From: Cyclobacteriaceae bacterium
GTDB lineage: Bacteria; Bacteroidota; Bacteroidia; Cytophagales; Cyclobacteriaceae
Length of the DNA: 17,966 nucleotides
Direction: 5' to 3'
Assembly (NCBI GenBank): GCA_009885605.1
Contig: VFKK01000057.1
Location: 1 to 17,966, forward strand
Shown here: one piece after another, positions 7,391-14,530 of the stretch
How the letters are laid out: each line of letters opens with the position of its first letter
Numbering within the stretch: position 1 is the first letter of the stretch
Translations under genes and position numbers: made by a program
The notes under the pieces: model-generated
Told to the model about the DNA's origin: nothing
The model's database searches: none
What the model saw: the letters and a program-made list of their open reading frames with translations, nothing else

Positions 7391-7873
7391 TTAATTGGGT
7401 AATTTCGCAGCCTCAAAAAATTGGATTGGGCGATTAATGGATTCTTCCAAAACAATCAATGTCTCTGTTCTGTCGATTCCTTCTACTTTTTGAATGCTAT
7501 TCAGGACTAATCGGAGGTGGTTTGTATCCCTGCAAATTATTTTTGCAAAAATGGAGTAATTACCTGTAGTGTAATAAGCACTGACTACCTCTGAAATAGA
7601 CTTCAGTTTTTCAATCACCGTATCATAGAGAGAACTTTTCTCAAGGTAAATTCCGAGAAAAGCAGATATGTCGTAACCTAATTTTGAGAAATCAATATTG
7701 AGTGTGGCACTTTTTACGATGCCCATATCTTCTAATTTCTTCATTCTTACATGGACAGTACCGGAGGACACGAATACTTTTTTAGCAATTTCCGTGTACG
7801 GGGTTTTAGCATCCTCATTTAATAGAGAGATGATCTTGAGGTCTATGTTGTCGATATCTAAAATTTTATCCAT
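7391..7873 (-). CDS. Lrp/AsnC family transcriptional regulator
   Basis: DNA-binding protein of the Lrp/AsnC (feast/famine) family, usually dimers or octamers that respond to amino acids or related metabolites. The 160-aa length fits. The N-terminal DIDNIDLKIISLLNEDAKTPYTEIAKKVFVSSGTVHVRMKKLEDMGIV (about 6-53) is the winged helix-turn-helix with its recognition helix at about 37-47. Residues about 65-145 form the ligand-binding RAM domain, including YYTTGNYSIFAKI and VEGIDRTETLIVLEE. Its target is not shown by sequence. Position suggests autoregulation and possibly control of the downstream SUF operon. Its own promoter probably lies in 7874-7960; a weak TTTG-N19-TAATTTAC pair can be drawn there on the minus strand. 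Confidence 0.93.
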   Translation of the reverse strand: MDKILDIDNIDLKIISLLNEDAKTPYTEIAKKVFVSSGTVHVRMKKLEDMGIVKSATLNIDFSKLGYDISAFLGIYLEKSSLYDTVIEKLKSISEVVSAYYTTGNYSIFAKIICRDTNHLRLVLNSIQKVEGIDRTETLIVLEESINRPIQFFEAAKLPN

Positions 7874-7986
7874 TTTCCTTGCTCGGTTTTAGATGATTTA
7901 TAATTATTGCGCCTGTAAATTAGAGATTGTTCAAAATAATGCAAAATTTTTTTTTCAATTTGTAATTTTATCTTAAAACCATTTAC

Positions 7987-8021
7987 TTTGGACTTGAATA
8001 AAATGACTGGTGATATATTTG
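7987..8021 (+). promoter_or_regulatory. Candidate Bacteroidota-type promoter for a short RNA
   Basis: TATATTTG (8014-8021) matches TAnnTTTG exactly. Upstream there is TTTG at 7987-7990 (23-nt spacer) and CTTG at 7993-7996 (17-nt spacer), either of which could be the -33 element. The next plus-strand feature is the terminator at 8140-8165, not a gene. In AT-rich DNA such boxes occur by chance. Confidence 0.35.
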
Positions 8022-8165
8022 GTCATCTAATCAATAGGTCAAATTAAAATTTGGTTTTCTTCTATTTTCCAAATAATGGCCTTAATTAATTCGAAACTTT
8101 TAATCTCTAAAGTTATATTTGGGTTTATATTCTGAAAAGAGTCTCGCTGATGGCGAGACTTTTTT
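8022..8165 (+). ncRNA. Possible small RNA or prematurely terminated leader
   Basis: The stretch lies between a promoter-like box and a strong intrinsic terminator and has no coding frame. Inside it, ATTTGG (8049-8054) pairs with CCAAAT (8069-8074), giving a small hairpin with a 14-nt pyrimidine-rich loop. The 3' end is the 8-bp terminator stem. The predicted RNA is about 140 nt; starting from the second box (8114-8121) it would be only about 40 nt. It resembles no RNA family I recognise, and no transcript evidence is available. Confidence 0.3.
8140..8165 (+). terminator. Orphan intrinsic terminator
   Basis: AGTCTCGC-TGATG-GCGAGACT is a perfect 8-bp stem with a 5-nt loop followed directly by T residues (8160-8165) on the plus strand. 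No plus-strand gene lies immediately before it: the upstream gene is on the other strand and about 270 bp away. On the minus strand the following T-run is only four, so it works best rightward. Confidence 0.85.
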
Positions 8166-8195
8166 GTTTTTAAGTTAAAATTTAAAATACAAAAA

Positions 8196-8228
8196 TTTGC
8201 ATTTGAAATTTTTTTTCCTGTATTTTTG
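8196..8228 (+). promoter_or_regulatory. Candidate promoter of the 170-aa exported protein gene
   Basis: TTTG (8196-8199) is followed after 21 nt by TATTTTTG (8221-8228), an exact TAnnTTTG match with spacing usual for the Bacteroidota housekeeping sigma factor. Transcription would start about 8235, some 37 nt before the ATG at 8272. Confidence 0.5.
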
Positions 8229-8246
8229 ATGAATTGAAAAATTCAT
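8229..8246 (+). repeat. Palindrome/hairpin at the expected transcription start
   Basis: ATGAATT-GAAA-AATTCAT is a perfect 7-bp inverted repeat with a GAAA (GNRA-type) loop. It begins directly after the -7 box and spans the expected +1. It could be an operator. If transcription starts slightly upstream of the prediction, it could instead be a 5' mRNA hairpin. Function is inference. Confidence 0.4.
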
Positions 8247-8271
8247 TCAGTACAATTCAATTTTTAACACC

Positions 8272-8784
8272 ATGAAGCATCTAGTGTTTTTATGCCTTTT
8301 TATCAGCGTGCCTCTAGCCAGCGGAGATCTAATAGCTCAGGAAACTGCTGAAGTGGAGGAGGTAAGATTAAATTTTATTCAGTACCATAAATTAAGCCTG
8401 AGGAATCTTGACACAAGTCCAGAATTTGAGAAAGTATCACTTCCCAATGAACTTGAAATCATTCCATTGTCCGTTGTTGAGGAGAATGTAGCCAGAAACT
8501 TGAATTCTCATTGGGCATGGGCCGAATACTCATTAGACATGATTGATAGTTACTCCCCATTTCTCTTCAGAACAAAGAAAAGTTCTTCAATAGAGGAGAT
8601 TAAAGTTTTATTGCAGGTTAATTCTCGTGGAAGACTAAGTGGTTTTGAGGTTTTGGGAGATGTTGACAAAGGCACATTGGAACGATTGGATCACATTTTA
8701 AGAAAACTCCCTGATTGCAAACCAGTTCCCGGTTTTGATAAATATGGTCAGGAGACTTTTGAATTGACTATCAGAAAATACTAA
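8272..8784 (+). CDS. Exported protein with a TonB-C-like C-terminal half
   Basis: A 170-aa protein of unknown function. The N-terminus MKHLVFLCLFISVPLASGDLIAQ has a short charged start, a hydrophobic core and a likely signal peptidase I site after about residue 23, so it should be exported to the periplasm. Residues about 105-168 (IEEIKVLLQVNSRGRLSGFEVLGDVDKGTLERLDHILRKLPDCKPVPGF and on) follow the beta-alpha-beta pattern of TonB C-terminal domains: a beta strand with VNxxGRL, a turn, a helix, then LPxCKPxPG. There is no transmembrane anchor or proline-rich linker of a true TonB, so energy transduction is unlikely; a small periplasmic adaptor is possible. The gene is single, with a promoter candidate before it and a terminator right at its stop. 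The domain call is tentative. Confidence 0.85.
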   Translation: MKHLVFLCLFISVPLASGDLIAQETAEVEEVRLNFIQYHKLSLRNLDTSPEFEKVSLPNELEIIPLSVVEENVARNLNSHWAWAEYSLDMIDSYSPFLFRTKKSSSIEEIKVLLQVNSRGRLSGFEVLGDVDKGTLERLDHILRKLPDCKPVPGFDKYGQETFELTIRKY

Positions 8785-8807
8785 ACCGGTTAATCCGGTT
8801 TTTTTTT
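8783..8807 (+). terminator. Intrinsic terminator overlapping the stop codon
   Basis: AAACCGG-TTAAT-CCGGTTT followed by a nine-T run (8799-8807). The last two bases of the TAA stop codon form the foot of the stem, so the transcript ends within about 25 nt of the stop. A second, weaker hairpin AGCGG/CCGCT follows at 8809-8824. Confidence 0.9.
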
Positions 8808-9246
8808 GAGCGGTCGGTTCCGCTTTGATCTCTATTTCTATTTTTAAGGGACCATCCCCTCTAACCGTGAAAAAATCTTTTCAATTTCCATTCTAATAGA
8901 AGCTGTAGGTTCTGCTTTTTCACAAGTCAAGAATTTAAATCCTGAAGTTGGTTTTCATGAGGTCAAAATTAAGCTCAACCAAGCTTATTGAAACTTTCCA
9001 GACTGGTCAGTTGATGCTTGACTTTGTCAAGGAGCTAACCAAGGCTACGAAAATGTCAACAAATTGAAGCTTGGAATTATTTTAGAAAACGATTTATTTC
9101 GGAAATAAAGGAGTAAGAGAAAAGAATACCACGACTATTAAAGTGATGTTGGAGAGAAATGAACAATTATAGGAAAAAATCAAACTTTCTTCCAGCCGTA
9201 GTGGTCTTCTGAAAGAGAATTTACATTTCATAAAAGACGTTAGACG
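8808..9246 (+). pseudogene. Intergenic stretch that may hold a decayed gene
   Basis: About 440 bp with no intact gene. Two plus-strand frames give protein-like text interrupted by stops. In one, 8848-8991 is open (…EKIFSISILIEAVGSAFSQ…), then stops, then continues NFPDWSVDA and QGANQGYENVNKLKLGIILENDL. In the other, an ATG at 8957 runs MRSKLSSTKLIETFQTGQLM… to a TGA at 9065, with further stops at 9083 and 9170. It then reads EKIKLSSSRSGLLKENLHF… to a TGA at 9248 that overlaps the ATG of the next gene as ATGA. That overlap is what an upstream operon partner would show, so this could be a remnant of one. No family is recognised, and three stops in 98 codons is not far below chance for this base composition. 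A 15-nt palindrome CTTGAC-TTT-GTCAAG lies at 9017-9031. No clear promoter for the S9 gene was found. Confidence 0.3.
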
Positions 9247-12060
9247 ATGATTAGAAAATTAATAGGAAGTGCGCTTTTTCTCAGTTTAATAGGTACTCAG
9301 GTTCTTTTTGCGCAGCAAAAAAGATCTTTGACTCATGCCGATTACGATGGCTGGGAAAGCCTGAATTCTGAGAAGATTACCAAAAATGGGCAGTGGGTTG
9401 GATATCAGGTTTCTCCTCAGGATGGAGATACGAGAGTTGAGATTTTCTCTTTCAAAAACCCGGATCAGAGGATCAAAATTCCGAGAGGAACTGGCTTTTC
9501 ATTTACTCCGGATGATGCTTTTGCAGTGGGGAAAATCGCTCCTCAAAAAGACTCTGTGAAAATGATGAAGCTCATGAAAGTAAAAAAGGAGGATATGCCT
9601 TTTGACAGTCTTTTTATCTATCAAATGAGCAATGGAAACCTAATCAAAATCCCTCAGGTCAAATCTTTTGCGCTTCCCTCAGAATCGGGAACCTGGATTG
9701 CGATTCATTATGAAAAGGAAAAGCCAAAAAAAGCTGACCCGGCTGATTCAACTTTGAAAGCTGAGAAGCCAAAGAAAACGGACGGCACTAAGCTTGAAGT
9801 CCGGAAGCTAGATGGCTCATTAAGTTATCAATTTGAGAGGGTAAAGTCTTTCAGTTTTGCTCCAAACGGAGACTATTTACAATATGTCCTTGCAGAGGAA
9901 GACACGTTGGACAATGCCGCTATTTACGTTTTGAATCTGGCTTCCGGCGAAAACAAATTGCTTTCCGAAGGAATGACTTCCTATAATAGTATGACTTTTT
10001 CTCCCAAGTCAAAATATCTCACCTATTTGGCAACAAACGATTCTGCGAAAGCTAAAAAGCCCTATCACGCCCTTTTCCTGACTTCAATTCCTTTTTTAAT
10101 TACCGAGGAAATTGCCTCAAAAACCTCAGTCGGAATTCTTCAAAATGGCCGAGTGAGTGCAGATGGAAATTTGAAGTTTTCGGAAGATGAATCCCGGTTG
10201 TTCTTTGGTGTGGCTCCGGATTATGTGACTTACGCGTATGGTGAAGACACCACGATTCTGGATGAAGAAAGAGTTAGCCTTGATATCTGGGGCTGGCAGG
10301 ATTCTGAGATTCAGCCGATGCAATTGGTGAAAAAATCTGCAGACGAAAAGCAAAGCTATCTGGCAGCAATAGACTTAGGTACAAAAAAGATCACTCAATT
10401 GGGAGAATCTGAATTGGAAAATGTAATGCTGGAATCTAAAGTCAGACGTGATTTTGGATTGGCTTGGACGGATGCACCCTATCGCAGAAACTACAGCTGG
10501 GATGTTCAAATTGGGAGGGACTTATATTTGGTCGATTTTAAAACAGGGGATAAAACTCTGATTGAAAAAGATGCTTCCGGTTCGCCGGGAATATCTCCAG
10601 AAGGAAAATATGTGCTTTGGTATGATGGCAGAGATAGTTCCTGGGTGGCGTTTGATATAGCTGAAAAGAAGAAAATCAGCCTCACCAAAAGCCTTCCCGT
10701 TCCCTTTTACGAGGAGCTTCACGATTCCCCCTCACTACCGGGAAGTTATGGAAATGCAGGCTGGTTAGCCGAAGATGCCGCAGTTTTGATTAATGATCGA
10801 TTTGATATCTGGAAAATAGATCCCAAAAAACCGCAAGAGGCTATTAATATGACTGGGAGTTTGGGCAGGAAAGAGAATCTTGTTTTCAGAAGGGAAGTGC
10901 TAGATCGCGATGAAATCAGCATCGATCCAAAATCCGAATTATTGCTTTCTGCATTCGATGAAGTCACAAAAGATGCAGGTTTCTACACAAGTATGGTTGA
11001 TGGGAAAGCTGCACCAAAGGAAATTCTTATGACTGCAAATGCATACAATGGTTTGCTGAAAGCGAAAAATGAAAAGAACATACTTGTGCGAAAAAGCACT
11101 TACGCCGAATATTCGGATTTGTACTTGGGAGATTTGACTTTCAAAACCCTGCTGAAAGTTTCAAGCCTTAATTCTCAACAAGCGAATGTGAAATGGGGAT
11201 CAGTCGAATTGATATCCTACCTGACAAATGACGGTGTTTCATTGCAGGGTTTGCTTTTCAAACCTGAAAACTTTGATCCAATAAAGAAATATCCGCTAAT
11301 CACGTATTTCTATGAACGGAATAGTGATGGTTTGCACAATTACAGAGCTCCTGCGCCAAGTGCATCGACTATCAATATTCCATATTTCGTGAGCAATGAT
11401 TACATGGTTTTCGTACCAGACATCAAGTATGACATGGGATTGCCGGGACCAAGTGCTTACAATTGCATCATTCCAGGGATTCAGGCTGTTATCGCCAAAG
11501 GCGGAGTTGATATTGCCAATTTGGCGATTCAGGGACAAAGCTGGGGTGGATATCAGGTTGCCTATCTCATTACGCAAACGAACATGTTTAAGGCAGCAGG
11601 AGCTGGTGCGCCGGTTGTCAATATGACTTCAGCTTATGGAGGAATCCGCTGGGGCACCGGGATGAGCCGCATGTTTCAATACGAGCAAACGCAATCCCGA
11701 ATAGGAGGGACGCTTTGGGAAAAGCCTTTGTATTATCTGGAAAACTCACCTTTGTTTTACATGGATTGTGTGAAAACTCTGGTTTTGATCATGCACAACG
11801 ATGCCGATGGATCAGTGCCTTGGTATCAGGGCATTGAGATGTTTATGGCTTTGAAGCGTTTAGACAAACCTGCCTGGCTGCTTCAGTACAATGGTGAGGA
11901 TCATAATCTGGTACAGCGAAAAAACAGAAAAGATCTCTCGATCAGAATGAGTCAGTTTTTTGACTTTTACCTGAAAGGAGCTCCGGCACCAAAGTGGATG
12001 ACCGAAGGTCTTCCGGCCGTGGAAAAAGGGAAAACGCTCAAATACGAATTGAATAACTAA
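9247..12060 (+). CDS. Exported S9 family (prolyl oligopeptidase-type) serine peptidase
   Basis: A 937-aa secreted peptidase, likely periplasmic or outer-membrane-associated, cleaving oligopeptides; substrate specificity cannot be told from sequence. MIRKLIGSALFLSLIGTQVLFA is a signal peptide with likely cleavage before QQKRS. Residues about 30-640 look like the beta-propeller gate typical of the family (WVGYQVSPQDGD, SFSFAPNGDYLQY, MTFSPKSKYLTYL, SPEGKYVLWYDGRDSSW). A Lys/Pro-rich insert lies at about 155-175 (EKEKPKKADPADSTLKAEKPKKTDGT). The C-terminal alpha/beta-hydrolase has nucleophile Ser765 in IQGQSWGGYQ, Asp854 in HNDADGSVPW and His886 in NGEDHNL, so the triad is complete. The gene is followed by a terminator shared with thyA. 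There is no type IX secretion sorting domain, since the protein ends soon after the catalytic domain. Confidence 0.95.
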   Translation: MIRKLIGSALFLSLIGTQVLFAQQKRSLTHADYDGWESLNSEKITKNGQWVGYQVSPQDGDTRVEIFSFKNPDQRIKIPRGTGFSFTPDDAFAVGKIAPQKDSVKMMKLMKVKKEDMPFDSLFIYQMSNGNLIKIPQVKSFALPSESGTWIAIHYEKEKPKKADPADSTLKAEKPKKTDGTKLEVRKLDGSLSYQFERVKSFSFAPNGDYLQYVLAEEDTLDNAAIYVLNLASGENKLLSEGMTSYNSMTFSPKSKYLTYLATNDSAKAKKPYHALFLTSIPFLITEEIASKTSVGILQNGRVSADGNLKFSEDESRLFFGVAPDYVTYAYGEDTTILDEERVSLDIWGWQDSEIQPMQLVKKSADEKQSYLAAIDLGTKKITQLGESELENVMLESKVRRDFGLAWTDAPYRRNYSWDVQIGRDLYLVDFKTGDKTLIEKDASGSPGISPEGKYVLWYDGRDSSWVAFDIAEKKKISLTKSLPVPFYEELHDSPSLPGSYGNAGWLAEDAAVLINDRFDIWKIDPKKPQEAINMTGSLGRKENLVFRREVLDRDEISIDPKSELLLSAFDEVTKDAGFYTSMVDGKAAPKEILMTANAYNGLLKAKNEKNILVRKSTYAEYSDLYLGDLTFKTLLKVSSLNSQQANVKWGSVELISYLTNDGVSLQGLLFKPENFDPIKKYPLITYFYERNSDGLHNYRAPAPSASTINIPYFVSNDYMVFVPDIKYDMGLPGPSAYNCIIPGIQAVIAKGGVDIANLAIQGQSWGGYQVAYLITQTNMFKAAGAGAPVVNMTSAYGGIRWGTGMSRMFQYEQTQSRIGGTLWEKPLYYLENSPLFYMDCVKTLVLIMHNDADGSVPWYQGIEMFMALKRLDKPAWLLQYNGEDHNLVQRKNRKDLSIRMSQFFDFYLKGAPAPKWMTEGLPAVEKGKTLKYELNN

Positions 12061-12101
12061 AAAAAAATGACCGCCCCTTCTTAAAGGAGGTCATTTTTTT
12101 T
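12061..12101. terminator. Bidirectional terminator between the S9 peptidase gene and thyA
   Basis: An A-run and ATGACC (12067-12072) pair with GGTCAT (12089-12094) and a T-run to 12101. The inner part can also pair (CCTT 12076-12079 with AAGG 12084-12087). The A-run on one side and T-run on the other make it work in both directions between the convergent genes ending at 12060 (plus) and 12108 (minus). Confidence 0.85.
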
Positions 12102-12107
12102 AGCAAA

Positions 12108-12902
12108 TCAAATTGCTACAGCAGCCTTAATATGTGGGTGCGGATCGTAATCGATCAACTCAAAGTCCTCATATTTAAACTCGAAAATATCGGTCACGGC
12201 CGGATTGATTTTCATGGTTGGAAGCGGTCTGATTTCTCTGCTAAGTTGAAGTTCAGTTTGCTCCAGATGATTGGAATATAAGTGGGCATCACCGAATGTA
12301 TGCACAAAATCTCCGGGCTTTAATCCGCAAACCTGAGCTACCATCATAGTGAATAATGCATAGGAAGCTATGTTGAACGGAACACCGAGAAACACGTCTG
12401 CACTGCGCTGATAGAGTTGACAAGAAAGCTTTCCGTCTGCTACATAAAACTGGAAAATCGTATGACAGGGAGGAAGCGCCATGTGATCCACATCAGCCAC
12501 ATTCCATGCACTTACGATATGTCTTCTACTGTCAGGCTTTGTCTTGATTTGGTGAATCAGATTTTTGATCTGGTCGATTTCACCGCCTTTTCCATCCGGC
12601 CAATGTCTCCACTGATAGCCATAGACCGGACCCAAATCTCCGTTTTCATCAGCCCACTCGTCCCAGATGGATACTTTATTTTCATTCAAATATTTGATAT
12701 TGGATTCACCACGGAGAAACCAAAGCAACTCAATGATGATCGACCGAAGATGAAGTTTTTTAGTGGTCACTACCGGAAATCCTTCTGAAAGGTCAAATCT
12801 CATTTGATGTCCGAAGATGCTCAGCGTTCCTGTGCCGGTTCGATCTTCTTTTTTGGCTCCTTCATTCAGGATCTTTTGCATCAAATCGTGATATTGCTTC
12901 AT
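12108..12902 (-). CDS. thyA: Thymidylate synthase ThyA
   Basis: Methylates dUMP to dTMP using 5,10-methylenetetrahydrofolate, giving dihydrofolate; the only de novo route to dTMP seen here. With the ATG at 12902 (MKQYHDLMQKILNEG) the protein has 264 aa, the same as E. coli ThyA. The nucleophile in MALPPCHTIFQFYV is then Cys146 and the phosphate-binding Arg in DRTGTGTLSIFG is Arg21, as in E. coli. Other signatures are LRSIIIELLWFLRG, WDEWADENGDLGPVYGYQWR, RSADVFLGVPFNIASYA and HTFGDAHLYSNHLEQ. The frame continues upstream for 31 codons to an ATG at 12995 with hydrophobic text, but this would put a membrane-like tail on a cytosolic enzyme and I reject it. No dihydrofolate reductase gene adjoins. 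Confidence 0.98.
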   Translation of the reverse strand: MKQYHDLMQKILNEGAKKEDRTGTGTLSIFGHQMRFDLSEGFPVVTTKKLHLRSIIIELLWFLRGESNIKYLNENKVSIWDEWADENGDLGPVYGYQWRHWPDGKGGEIDQIKNLIHQIKTKPDSRRHIVSAWNVADVDHMALPPCHTIFQFYVADGKLSCQLYQRSADVFLGVPFNIASYALFTMMVAQVCGLKPGDFVHTFGDAHLYSNHLEQTELQLSREIRPLPTMKINPAVTDIFEFKYEDFELIDYDPHPHIKAAVAI

Positions 12903-13226
12903 GGGATTTTTGATTGGTTCTAGGTGAGGCAAGTTAAGAAGTAAGATCAATAAATGGAAAGGAAGGCAAACAAAGCCGACCCAAATTTTCTTCATTCTGA
13001 TTGGAAATTTTTGAAAATTCAGTCTGATTAGTTGGAGGATAAAAAGGTAAATTTTCTATCTCCTTATATGTAGAGTTCTAATTTTCAGCCGGTATGGAGT
13101 AACCCATTTCAAAGGACTGCATATTTTTTCTTCTCTGGTTTTCGTGCTGATAGAAGCCTTGTTTCCTTCTGTTGTTTCTTTTACTTCTGCGGAAAGTTTG
13201 AGAAAATAAGAATCGGATATGTAGAA
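12903..13226. other. Intergenic region upstream of thyA, no gene seen
   Basis: These 324 bp separate thyA from the endonuclease-like gene, both on the minus strand. No terminator with a T-run follows the endonuclease-like gene, and no good TAnnTTTG box was found, so thyA could be partly read through from upstream. A minus-strand frame is open from about 13229 down to a TAG near 13081 and gives basic text (RRSKRNNRRKQGFYQHENQR), but its only ATGs come late and no start is convincing. I do not call it a gene. Confidence 0.5.
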
Positions 13227-14270
13227 TTATTGCTCCAAACCTTCCCATGTAAAAGTAGCCGAAACCGGGTAATGGTCGGAATAATCTACTTCCCGATGCG
13301 TTTTAAACTGAACAGCTTTCAGGCTCGGGTCCGTAAATATGTGGTCTATTCTGAGGAAAAAAATTATTTTGTTGTACGTGAAACCAAAACCACGTCCAGC
13401 TTTTTCGAATGCGTTAATTAGGTTTTCACTCAGTTTAAAGTAAGTGTAAGAATAGGGAATCTCATTGTGATCTCCCATCAGAATCACCCGATGCGGACTG
13501 TTTTTGATGTGTTCTGTCAATACTTTGAGTTGCTTGCTTCGAGCCAGGCTTCCCCGGTTTAATTTCCCTAGAGTTTGCCGGTAGTTTTCTTTGATTTCGT
13601 CTAAATTTTCCAAACCATCAGAATCGATTTTCATGGATTCCAGATGGACATTGTAAATTCTGATAGTATCACTTTTAACCAGAATGTCTGCAAAAATAGC
13701 CCCGTTGGTTCGGTTATTATCGAACACTTTCCCTTCATGAATAATTGGATACCTCGAGAAAATAGCCATTCCATAAGATTTCTTTTGGGGGCTTCCTTCT
13801 ATTACCTGAAAGGAATGTTCGAATCCTTTGTCTTTTCCAAGGATTTTGATCGCATTTCTGGAAGGGGTGGTATAATCCTGATAAAACTCCTGAAATACCT
13901 TGACATCTGCAGGGTGATCCTGAAGCCAAATGAAAACATTGGGATCAAATTTATCCCCTGCTTTTGCTTTGTAATCAAATAAGTGTGCATTGTAAGTCAA
14001 TACTTTCAAACCCGCAGCGTCCTCATTTTTAGGATGAATTTGGAATGTAATCAAAGCGAATTTGTACCCGATCAAAAGAGCGATCAAAGGAAAAAAGGCG
14101 AGTCTTCTCCAGGAAAGAGCAAGGATGGCCAACAAAAAAAGATTTGCCAGCCATGCAAATGGAATGAAAAAAGGTAAAAGCCCTACGTATGAAAAATACT
14201 CCGGCGAGATGTAAACACTTGAAAAAAGTATCAGTGAAATAATGAAGAAGGATCCTGTGATGAGTTTCAT
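13227..14270 (-). CDS. Membrane-anchored endonuclease/exonuclease/phosphatase family protein
   Basis: A 347-aa protein with hydrophobic segments at about 3-20, 26-50 and 57-77, then an extracytoplasmic or cytoplasmic metal-dependent phosphoesterase domain (about 86-342). Family members hydrolyse phosphodiester or phosphomonoester bonds in nucleic acids or lipids; the substrate here is unknown. Catalytic motifs in order are LTYNAHLFD (Asn94), VKVFQEF (Glu128), YGMAIFSRYPI, IYNVHLES (His209), LMGDHNEIP (Asp267, Asn269), RIDHIF (Asp309) and YSDHYPV (Asp332, His333), so the metal and catalytic residues appear complete. The GDHNEIP form differs from the more common GDFNDxP. It starts at the ATG at 14270, divergently from the DUF2911 lipoprotein gene; the 260-bp region between holds only possible promoters. 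Confidence 0.9.
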   Translation of the reverse strand: MKLITGSFFIISLILFSSVYISPEYFSYVGLLPFFIPFAWLANLFLLAILALSWRRLAFFPLIALLIGYKFALITFQIHPKNEDAAGLKVLTYNAHLFDYKAKAGDKFDPNVFIWLQDHPADVKVFQEFYQDYTTPSRNAIKILGKDKGFEHSFQVIEGSPQKKSYGMAIFSRYPIIHEGKVFDNNRTNGAIFADILVKSDTIRIYNVHLESMKIDSDGLENLDEIKENYRQTLGKLNRGSLARSKQLKVLTEHIKNSPHRVILMGDHNEIPYSYTYFKLSENLINAFEKAGRGFGFTYNKIIFFLRIDHIFTDPSLKAVQFKTHREVDYSDHYPVSATFTWEGLEQ

Positions 14271-14530
14271 TAAACGTTTTTGAAGAACCTTTATTAATTC
14301 CTGGCGTGAGCTGGAGAATAGTACGAGAACAACGAAGAAGAAGGAATAAAATTGAAAAATTCTAATCCTGGTAAAGATTTAACGGAGTATTTTGACAAAA
14401 CAGTTTAGAAAAAGTTGAAAAGCAAAATCTTTCCCTGAGAATAGGCCGTTAAAAAGTATAAAATTTAAGGAAGCCTGAAATTTTGCAGGATTGCTGATTA
14501 TTAGTTATTTCGAAGAGAAATTTCAAACAA

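Larger units (their letters stand above)
7874..8271. other. Divergent intergenic region with promoters, orphan terminator and no protein gene
   Basis: These 398 bp separate the leftward Lrp-type gene from the rightward 170-aa protein gene. No convincing open frame is present and the region is very AT-rich. It contains three exact plus-strand matches to TAnnTTTG (8014-8021, 8114-8121 and 8221-8228), an intrinsic terminator at 8140-8165 and a small palindrome at 8229-8246. The terminator lies between the first two promoter-like boxes and the third, so it splits the region into a possible small-RNA unit and the promoter of the downstream gene. Confidence 0.6.

Noticed and set aside
9017..9031. 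Palindrome CTTGAC-TTT-GTCAAG as an operator for the S9 peptidase gene
   Set aside because: It lies over 200 bp upstream of the start with no promoter boxes around it, inside the possible gene remnant; chance is likely.
10126..11577. Several antisense frames of 60-93 codons inside the S9 peptidase gene
   Set aside because: The plus-strand 937-aa frame is an intact family member throughout, so the antisense frames are by-products of its codon use.
12903..12995. 31-codon hydrophobic N-terminal extension of ThyA from an ATG at 12995
   Set aside because: ThyA is a cytosolic enzyme; the start at 12902 gives the family-standard 264 aa and puts the nucleophile at Cys146.
13081..13229. Minus-strand basic open frame (RRSKRNNRRKQGFYQHENQR) between thyA and the endonuclease-like gene
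   Set aside because: No acceptable start codon or ribosome binding context until the last few codons, and no recognised family.
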